A stretch of DNA of 52,887 nucleotides. Origin: Mesorhizobium sp. GTDB taxonomy: Bacteria > Pseudomonadota > Alphaproteobacteria > Rhizobiales > Rhizobiaceae. The translations under genes and the position numbers were made by a program. How positions within the stretch are numbered: the first letter of the stretch is position 1; every line of letters begins with the position of its first letter. The notes beneath the pieces were generated by a model, which saw nothing but the letters and a program-made list of their open reading frames with translations, ran no database searches and was not told the DNA's origin. The stretch spans positions 1 through 52,887 of the forward strand of contig SUGL01000041.1 in assembly GCA_004963905.1 (NCBI GenBank), given 5' to 3'. This document shows, one piece after another, positions 47,703 to 52,887 of the stretch.

Positions 47703-50111
47703 TTACGCCCTCAGCACGCCACCCGTCTGCTTGTTGACGTTCTCGACGATGCGTTTTGCGAGCGCCTCGAAATCCTCGTCGGTCAGCGTCCTTTCGACCG
47801 GCTGGATCGAGACTTCGATGGCGATCGACTTCTTGGCTGCACCCAGCGCAGCGCCTTCGAAGACGTCGAACACCGAAACGCCGGTGACCAACTTCTTGTC
47901 GGCGGCCAAAGCCGCCCGCACCAGCGTGCCGGCTTCGACCGACCTGTCGACGACGAAGGCGAAGTCGCGCTTCACCGCCTGGAAGGGAGAAAGCTCGAGC
48001 TTCGGCTTGGTGCGCGTCGGCTTGGCCTTCGGTTCCGGCACGGCATCGACATAGACCTCGAAGCCGCAGAGCGGTCCGGCAACGTCGAGAACTTCGAGCG
48101 TCTTAGGATGGAATTCGCCGAAGGTGCCGAGCACGGTCTTCGGCCCGAGCTTGATCGTGCCGGAGCGTCCGGGATGATACCAGGCCGGGCCGCCGGGCTC
48201 GATCTGCAGCCGGTCGACCGGCGCGCCGCAGGCTTCGAGCGCCGCGATCGCATCCGCCTTGGCGTCGAAGACGCCGACCGGTCCGGCATTGCCGGCCCAG
48301 CTGCGGCCGGAGCCGTCGAGCTTGGCCGTGCCGCGCCTGACACCGGCGGCGACGCGCCGCTGCTGGTCGGCCATGTCGCCTTCATAGGTGCCGGAGACCT
48401 CGAACAGCGCCACGTCGCCGATGCCCCTGTCGGCATTGCGCTGCGCGGCGGCGATCAGCCCCGGCAGCAGCGAGGGCCGCATGTCGGACATGTCGGCGGC
48501 GATCGGGTTGGCGAGCTTCAACGCATTCTGGCCGCCGCCGAACAGTTCGGCGTGCTTGGTCGGGATGAACGACCAGGTGACGGCCTCCATCATGCCGCGC
48601 ACCGCAAGCGCGCGCTTGGCCGCGCGGGTGCGCACCTGCAGCGTGGTCAGGATCTTGCCGCTGACCGCGTCATGCGAGGCCAGCGGCTGGGCCAGGATGT
48701 TGTCGACGCCGTGGATGCGCATCACCTCCTCGACGAGGTCGGCCTTGCCGTCGACATCCGGCCGCCAGGACGGCACCTTCACCTCGGCGGCGTCGCCCGA
48801 GCTGCGCGGTTCGAAGCCGAGGCGGGTCAGGATAGCGAGCGCTTCCTCTCTTGGCACCTCGATGCCGGTCAGCCGCTTCACCTCCGAGAGCGGGAAGAAG
48901 ATGATCTTCGGCTTGTGGCCGGCATAGCCAGCCACTTCGATTTCCGTCGGCGTGCCGCCGCAGAAATCGATCACCAGCTTGGTCGCGAGCTCGACGCCCG
49001 GCACCATGAATTCGGGATCGACGCCGCGCTCGAAGCGGTAGCGGGCATCGCTGATGATGCCGAGCGCGCGGCCGGTGCGGGCCGTCGTGATCGGGTCCCA
49101 GAGCGCCGATTCGATCAGCACGTCGGTGGTGTTCTCGTCGCAGCCCGAATGCTCGCCGCCCATGATGCCGGCGATCGATTCGACGCCGTTGTCGTCGGCG
49201 ATCACGCACATTTCCGGCGTCAGCGCGTATTCGCGCCCGTCGAGCGCCAGCACCTTCTCGCCGTCCCTGGCGCGGCGCACGACGAGGTTGCCGGCGACCT
49301 TGTTGGCGTCGAAGACATGCAGCGGCCGGCCGCGGTCGAAGGTGACGTAGTTGGTGATGTCGACCAGCGCGCTGATCGGGCGCAGCCCGATCGCGATCAG
49401 CCGCTGTTGCAGCCATTTCGGCGACGGGCCGTTCTTCACGCCCTTCACCAGCGTCAGTGCGAAGCCGGGGCAGAGTTCCGGCGCCTCGATCTTGACCTTG
49501 ACCGGGCACATGCCGTTGCCGGCATGCGGCATGATCGCGCCGCCGGTGAGGCGGCCGAGCCCGCTCGCCGCGAGGTCGCGCGCGATGCCGTAGACGCTGG
49601 TCGCGTCCGGCCGGTTCGGCGTCAGATTGATCTCGATCACCGGATCGTCGAGATGCGCGTAAGCCGCGAAGCTGGTGCCGACTGGAGCGTCCTCGGGCAG
49701 ATCGATGATGCCGGTGTGCTCGTCGGACAGCTGCAGCTCGCGCTCCGAGCACATCATGCCGTGGCTCTCGACGCCGCGGATCTTGCCGACCGAGAGCGTC
49801 ACGTCGATGCCAGGGATATAAGTGCCGGGCGCAGCGAAAGCGCCGATCAGGCCGGCCCGCGCGTTCGGCGCCCCGCACACCACCTGCACCGGCGGCTTGC
49901 CGTCGCCGGTGTCGACGGTGAGCACGCGCAGGCGATCGGCATCCGGGTGTTGGACTGCCGTCAGCACCTTGGCGATGACGAAGGGCTTCAGGCTCGCCTT
50001 ATCGTCGACATGTTCGACTTCGAGGCCGATCGCTGTCAGCCTTTCGACGATCTCGGCAAGCGAAGCGTCGGTCTCGAGATGGTCCTTGAGCCAGGAGAGG
50101 GTGAATTTCAT
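47703..50111 (-). CDS. pheT: Phenylalanyl-tRNA synthetase beta subunit
   Basis: An 802-residue beta subunit of the alpha2-beta2 enzyme charging tRNA-Phe. The N-terminal MKFTLSWLKDHLETDASL is followed by the tRNA-binding OB domain (about 40-155, VCGAPNARAG), the B3/B4 editing domain (about 200-390), B5, the catalytic-like core and a C-terminal ferredoxin-like anticodon-binding domain (about 705-800, FQAVKRDFAFVVDR). Length is normal. Unusually, the gene just upstream is not pheS but a GFA-family gene whose stop overlaps the pheT start as ATGA. Confidence 0.98.
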   Translation of the reverse strand: MKFTLSWLKDHLETDASLAEIVERLTAIGLEVEHVDDKASLKPFVIAKVLTAVQHPDADRLRVLTVDTGDGKPPVQVVCGAPNARAGLIGAFAAPGTYIPGIDVTLSVGKIRGVESHGMMCSERELQLSDEHTGIIDLPEDAPVGTSFAAYAHLDDPVIEINLTPNRPDATSVYGIARDLAASGLGRLTGGAIMPHAGNGMCPVKVKIEAPELCPGFALTLVKGVKNGPSPKWLQQRLIAIGLRPISALVDITNYVTFDRGRPLHVFDANKVAGNLVVRRARDGEKVLALDGREYALTPEMCVIADDNGVESIAGIMGGEHSGCDENTTDVLIESALWDPITTARTGRALGIISDARYRFERGVDPEFMVPGVELATKLVIDFCGGTPTEIEVAGYAGHKPKIIFFPLSEVKRLTGIEVPREEALAILTRLGFEPRSSGDAAEVKVPSWRPDVDGKADLVEEVMRIHGVDNILAQPLASHDAVSGKILTTLQVRTRAAKRALAVRGMMEAVTWSFIPTKHAELFGGGQNALKLANPIAADMSDMRPSLLPGLIAAAQRNADRGIGDVALFEVSGTYEGDMADQQRRVAAGVRRGTAKLDGSGRSWAGNAGPVGVFDAKADAIAALEACGAPVDRLQIEPGGPAWYHPGRSGTIKLGPKTVLGTFGEFHPKTLEVLDVAGPLCGFEVYVDAVPEPKAKPTRTKPKLELSPFQAVKRDFAFVVDRSVEAGTLVRAALAADKKLVTGVSVFDVFEGAALGAAKKSIAIEVSIQPVERTLTDEDFEALAKRIVENVNKQTGGVLRA

Positions 50112-50545
50112 GACTGTGTTCCGTCTGGGTTGGACGATGATGGCCTGGGCACGCTGGTCTTGAGATGCCGCGGCAGGTCGTCCGGCATATGCAGGAAGGG
50201 CAGTTGCTCGCGCACATAGGCATGCAGGGTCGGCTTGAAATAGGCCGGCATGTCCATGGCACCGAGCATGAAGTAGATGTGGCCGTTGAGACGCTCGTCG
50301 CTATAGGCGATCGGCGAGCCGCAGATGCCGCAGAAGGAGCGCTCCACCGGGCCATTCCGGTAGGCCTTCAGCGACTTGCCATCGAGCGCGACCTGGTCGG
50401 CCATGAAGCCGACGAAAGCCGACACCGGCGCGCCGCTCGCGCGCCGGCAATCGCCGCAATGGCAATAGCTGATGTGGTGCGGCTCGGCTGACGCCTCGAA
50501 CCGCACCGCGCCGCAGCGGCAGCCGCCGGTGTGCGGGGCGGTCAC
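50108..50545 (-). CDS. GFA-family (glutathione-dependent formaldehyde-activating-like) protein
   Basis: A 145-residue zinc-binding protein. The cysteine pattern of the family is complete: GGCRCGAVRFEA, HCGDCRRASGAPVSAFVGF and RSFCGICGSPIAY. Translation starts with GTG at 50545, overlapping the pheS stop as GTGA, and its own stop overlaps the pheT start as ATGA. It is therefore translationally coupled between the two synthetase subunits. GFA proteins are mostly uncharacterised despite the name; a role in tRNA charging is not implied by the sequence. Confidence 0.92.
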   Translation of the reverse strand: MTAPHTGGCRCGAVRFEASAEPHHISYCHCGDCRRASGAPVSAFVGFMADQVALDGKSLKAYRNGPVERSFCGICGSPIAYSDERLNGHIYFMLGAMDMPAYFKPTLHAYVREQLPFLHMPDDLPRHLKTSVPRPSSSNPDGTQS

Positions 50546-51639
50546 GTCGAGAGCCCCCCGAACAGCGTCGGCAGGTCGAGCGGGCGGAAGCCGTAATGCG
50601 TGAGCCAGCGCACGTCGGCGTCGAAGAAGGCGCGCAGGTCCGGCATGCCGTATTTCAGCATGGCGATGCGGTCGATGCCCATGCCCCAGGCGAAGCCCTG
50701 GTATTCGTCCGGATCGAGCCCGCCGTAGCGCAGCACGTTGGGATGCACCATGCCGCAGCCCAGGATCTCCATCCAGTCGGAACCTTCGCCGAAGCGCACT
50801 TCGCCCGAACGCGAGCGGTCGCACTGGATGTCGACCTCGAGGCTGGGCTCGGTGAACGGAAAGAAGGACGGCCGGAATCGCATCTTGACGCTCGGCACCT
50901 CGAAGAAGGCCTTGCAGAACTCCTCCAGCACCCACTTCATGTTGGCGATGTTGGCTGATCTGTCGATCACCAGCCCCTCGACCTGATGGAACATCGGCGA
51001 GTGCGTGGCGTCCGAATCCTGCCGGTAGGTCTTGCCGGGGATGACGATGCGGATCGGCGGCTTCTGCCCCTCCATGGTGCGGATCTGCACGGGCGAGGTG
51101 TGCGTGCGCAACAGCTTGCGCTCGCCCTTCTCGTCCGGCTGGAAGAAGAAGGTGTCGTGCATCTCGCGCGCCGGATGGCCGTGCGGGAAGTTCAGGGCGG
51201 TGAAGTTGTAATAGTCGGTCTCGATGTCGGGACCTTCGGCGATCGAGAAGCCGAGGTCGCCGAAGATCGCCGCGATCTCGTCGATCACCTGGCTGATCGG
51301 ATGGATGCGGCCGCGTTCGGCCGGCGATTGCCGCACAGGCAGCGTCACGTCGACCGTCTCGGCGGCGAGCCGTGCGGCGATCGCCACGTCCTTCAGCTCG
51401 GCTTTGCGCGCCGTCAGCGCTTCGGTGACGCGGTTCTTCAGCCCATTGATCGCCGGGCCCTTCACCTGCCGTTCCTCGGCACTCATCGCGCCGAGCGTCT
51501 TCAGCATTTCGGAGACCGAGCCTTTCTTGCCCAGCGCCGAGACGCGCACTGCCTCGATCGCCTGCTCGTCGGCCGCGGCCGCGATGTCGGCAAGCAGGGA
51601 AGCTTCAAGGGTTTCAAGATTTCCAGCGGTGGCGTTCAC
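50542..51639 (-). CDS. pheS: Phenylalanyl-tRNA synthetase alpha subunit
   Basis: Catalytic alpha subunit, 365 residues from the GTG at 51639 with GAGAGAG upstream. Motifs are HPISQVIDEIAAIFGDLGF, motif 2 around HTSPVQIRTMEGQKPP and GKTYRQDSDATHSPMFHQVEG, and motif 3 near GFAWGMGIDRIAMLKYGM. The frame is open to an ATG at 51726 (394 residues), but that would place the start against a terminator T-run without a ribosome site, and the extra residues are not family-like. ATGs at 51687 and 51669 are further options. Confidence 0.96.
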   Translation of the reverse strand: MNATAGNLETLEASLLADIAAAADEQAIEAVRVSALGKKGSVSEMLKTLGAMSAEERQVKGPAINGLKNRVTEALTARKAELKDVAIAARLAAETVDVTLPVRQSPAERGRIHPISQVIDEIAAIFGDLGFSIAEGPDIETDYYNFTALNFPHGHPAREMHDTFFFQPDEKGERKLLRTHTSPVQIRTMEGQKPPIRIVIPGKTYRQDSDATHSPMFHQVEGLVIDRSANIANMKWVLEEFCKAFFEVPSVKMRFRPSFFPFTEPSLEVDIQCDRSRSGEVRFGEGSDWMEILGCGMVHPNVLRYGGLDPDEYQGFAWGMGIDRIAMLKYGMPDLRAFFDADVRWLTHYGFRPLDLPTLFGGLST

Positions 51640-51688
51640 GGCGAAACTCTCTCGATGGGTAACCGGCATCGCGCTGTGCGGTGCCATC

Positions 51689-51723
51689 TTGGTTACATCA
51701 GGAACAAATTTGGTTGCATCAGG
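51689..51723. repeat. Direct repeat TTGGTTRCATCAGG in the pheS leader
   Basis: Two copies, 51689-51702 and 51710-51723, differ at one base and are 21 bp apart, about two helical turns. They lie between the rplT-side terminator and the preferred pheS start. They could be a regulator site, or chance duplication; no regulator is known to me for this sequence. Confidence 0.5.
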
Positions 51724-51724
51724 C

Positions 51725-51761
51725 ATAAGAAAAACCCGCGCCAGCCGTGCCAGCGCGGGTT
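51725..51761 (-). terminator. Intrinsic terminator/attenuator between rplT and pheS
   Basis: On the minus strand, AACCCGCGC and GCGCGGGTT form a 9-bp stem with an 11-nt loop, followed by TTTTTCTT. It lies 40 bp past the rplT stop and upstream of the preferred pheS start. It either ends the rpmI-rplT transcript or, because pheS is only about 90 bp on, could act as an attenuator of pheS. Confidence 0.85.
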
Positions 51762-51800
51762 CCCCAAAATCAGATTTGCGAATGCTTGGGAAGCGCTGGC

Positions 51801-52202
51801 TTAGGCGACAGCGCTCTCAAAAGCATTCGGCGTGGTGTTCTTCAGATATTCGAGCGCGACCTTGGCCTTGGCGACCAGGGCTGCGAAAGCCTGCGGCTCG
51901 TGGATGGCCATGTCCGAAAGGATCTTGCGGTCGATCTCGATGCCTGCCTTGTTGAGGCCGTCGATGAAGCGGCCATAGGTCAGGCCATGCTCATGCACCG
52001 CCGCGTTGATGCGCTGGATCCACAGCGCGCGGAACGAGCGCTTGCGGTTCTTGCGGTCGCGATAGGCGTACTGCAGCGACTTCTCCACCGCCTGCTTGGC
52101 GATGCGGATGGTGTTCTTGCGGCGGCCGTAGAAACCCTTGGCGGCTTTCAGGACCTTCTTGTGCTTGGCGTGGGCGGTGACGCCTCTCTTTACGCGTGCC
52201 AT
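51801..52202 (-). CDS. rplT: 50S ribosomal protein L20
   Basis: A 133-residue basic ribosomal protein essential for early assembly of the large subunit, often a translational regulator of its operon. The sequence MARVKRGVTAHAKHKKVLKA and FRALWIQRINAAVHEHGL are typical. AAGGAG precedes the start. It is 95 bp after rpmI on the same strand; that gap contains a family A repeat. Confidence 0.98.
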   Translation of the reverse strand: MARVKRGVTAHAKHKKVLKAAKGFYGRRKNTIRIAKQAVEKSLQYAYRDRKNRKRSFRALWIQRINAAVHEHGLTYGRFIDGLNKAGIEIDRKILSDMAIHEPQAFAALVAKAKVALEYLKNTTPNAFESAVA

Positions 52203-52219
52203 GTCATGATCTCCTTAAA

Positions 52220-52277
52220 AGCAATTCCAGGAAAAGTGTCTGGCGGTTTTCCGTTCGGAATTGCGTAAAAACAAAAA
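52220..52277. repeat. Family A palindromic repeat between rpmI and rplT
   Basis: GCAATTCC/GGAATTGC inverted ends around AGGAAAAGTGTCTGGCGG and TTTTCCGTTC, then GTAAAAACAAA. It ends close to the rplT ribosome site, so it is part of the intercistronic mRNA and would fold into a hairpin there. Confidence 0.85.
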
Positions 52278-52297
52278 GCTGTTCCAGGCCGAGGGAC

Positions 52298-52501
52298 TTA
52301 GAGGCCGTTCGGCAGAAAATTCTTGATGACCTTCTTGCCGTCCGGTTCAGCCAGAACCATCGTGCCGCGGGCATCGCGAATGAACTTGTTGGAACGCTTG
52401 ATCATGCCGTGGCGCTTGCCGGCGGCAGCCGACAGCACCTTGCCGGTGGCAGTAATCTTGAACCGCTTCTTGGCGGCCGATTTGGTCTTCATCTTGGGCA
52501 T
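52298..52501 (-). CDS. rpmI: 50S ribosomal protein L35
   Basis: A 67-residue basic ribosomal protein, beginning MPKMKTKSAAKKRFKITATG and ending VIKNFLPNGL, an almost invariant L35 sequence. It is followed by rplT in the usual order; an infC gene, if present, lies outside the window. Confidence 0.98.
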   Translation of the reverse strand: MPKMKTKSAAKKRFKITATGKVLSAAAGKRHGMIKRSNKFIRDARGTMVLAEPDGKKVIKNFLPNGL

Positions 52502-52577
52502 TTTGCTACTCCGTATTGGTGGCGCACCATCGCGCTTCTCGTTCGCTTCGGGCCGACCAAAGCCCGAAAAGCAAATG

Positions 52578-52616
52578 AAACCGCCACGGCATGCCCTGCC
52601 GGGCGGTTTTCTTGAA
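52578..52616. terminator. Long hairpin upstream of rpmI, terminator-like on the plus strand
   Basis: AAACCGCC-A-CGGCA pairs with TGCCG-GGCGGTTT around a 5-nt loop (13 bp with one bulge). On the plus strand it is followed by TTCTT; on the minus strand by CATTTGCTTTT. For rpmI it lies in the leader, 76 bp before the start codon, and might instead be a leader structure for ribosomal-protein control. Confidence 0.55.
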
Positions 52617-52833
52617 CGGCGGTGCTATAGATCAAACAAGGCGCGCGCGCAACACCTCAGGCCATGCGACGCACTGTCCCCGATGTGCGCCCACAGGAAC
52701 GGTTGAGAATCAGGTCAGGCCCGCATCACCTGAATATCAATATGCTCCTGGTTCCTCAACGGCGGGCAGGGTTATCAACGTCCGTTAGGGTAGTCAGCGT
52801 AAACGCTGGCGATGAGTTGAAGCTTCCCAACCT

Positions 52834-52887
52834 CGTCATTCTAGGGCGGAGCAAGGAGCGAAGCGACGCGCGCAGACCCTAGAATCC
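52834..52887. repeat. Family C repeat, cut by the window end
   Basis: CGTCATTCTAGGGCGGAGC followed by GGAGCGAAGCGACGCGCGCAGACCCTAGAATCC. This matches, in inverted orientation, the right part of the element at 43110-43266. The copy continues beyond the window. Confidence 0.8.

Larger units (their letters stand above)
52502..52887. other. Region upstream of rpmI to the window end
   Basis: 386 bp without a recognised gene. It holds the rpmI leader, a long hairpin at 52578-52616 and, at the end, a truncated family C repeat. Between 52617 and 52833 I see no gene, tRNA or clear promoter. Confidence 0.5.

Noticed and set aside
46854..50219. 1121-codon open frame on the plus strand opposite pheT
   Set aside because: It runs through a repeat, the nucleotidyltransferase gene and pheT in antisense, with biased Arg/Asp/Val/His composition; pheT is beyond doubt.

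Overview
The window reads as a GC-rich chromosomal segment of a Rhizobiales alphaproteobacterium, most like Mesorhizobium or a close Phyllobacteriaceae relative. The reasons are the housekeeping proteins (YidC, RnpA, L34, L20, L35, PheS/PheT), a rhizobial nosRZDFYLX operon, three families of palindromic intergenic repeats of the rhizobial type, and frequent GTG/TTG starts with ATGA/GTGA gene overlaps. I see no phage, transposase, plasmid or CRISPR genes. Genus placement is inference from protein style, not a search.

Layout. 1-4.6 kb: core genes rpmH-rnpA-yidC (minus), an orphan sensor histidine kinase and tRNA-Arg(ACG). 4.6-9.7 kb: regulator/oxidoreductase pairs (aldo/keto reductase with AraC regulator; LysR regulator with two SDRs) and a small exported protein with an odd start. 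9.9-11.9 kb: a GH172/DUF2961 protein and a class A acid phosphatase. 12.1-18.9 kb: a biosynthetic group on the minus strand, made of a Pls/PosA-type single-module synthetase (adenylation, carrier, six membrane helices, hexapeptide C-like domains), a GNAT acetyltransferase, a 4'-phosphopantetheinyl transferase with a repeat inserted in frame, and an acyl-CoA-dehydrogenase-like flavoprotein. 19.3-29.7 kb: denitrification genes, with pseudoazurin, a divergent ferritin-like gene and nosRZDFYLX, and FNR/NnrR-like boxes ahead of pseudoazurin and nosR. 29.8-37.2 kb: a convergent six-gene hyfBCEFGI-like membrane complex headed by a small helix-turn-helix regulator; its large subunit lacks the N-terminal NiFe cysteines, so it is better read as a hydrogenase-related complex than as a hydrogenase. 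37.5-47.7 kb: mixed metabolic and stress genes (TMEM175-like channel, Pr6Pr membrane protein, ECF sigma factor, FAD-dependent dehydrogenase, Gfo/Idh/MocA oxidoreductase, cytochrome b561/YceI, LysR/aldo-keto reductase pair, nucleotidyltransferase-like protein). 47.7-52.9 kb: translation genes rpmI-rplT-pheS-pheT, with a GFA-family gene overlapping both pheS and pheT.

How the parts work together. Pseudoazurin can feed electrons to NosZ; NosR, NosDFY, NosL and NosX supply electron transfer, copper/sulfur delivery and flavinylation for N2O reduction. The hyf-like complex lies tail to tail with nosX and may be a second redox-driven ion pump, but its substrate is unknown. The synthetase group predicts a carrier-tethered basic amino acid polymer or derivative made at the membrane.

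The most notable points are the Pls/PosA group with its lysine-like specificity code, the in-frame repeat inside the PPTase gene, the cysteine-less hydrogenase-like complex, an apparent ACG start on a Tat-type protein, and the GFA gene between pheS and pheT.
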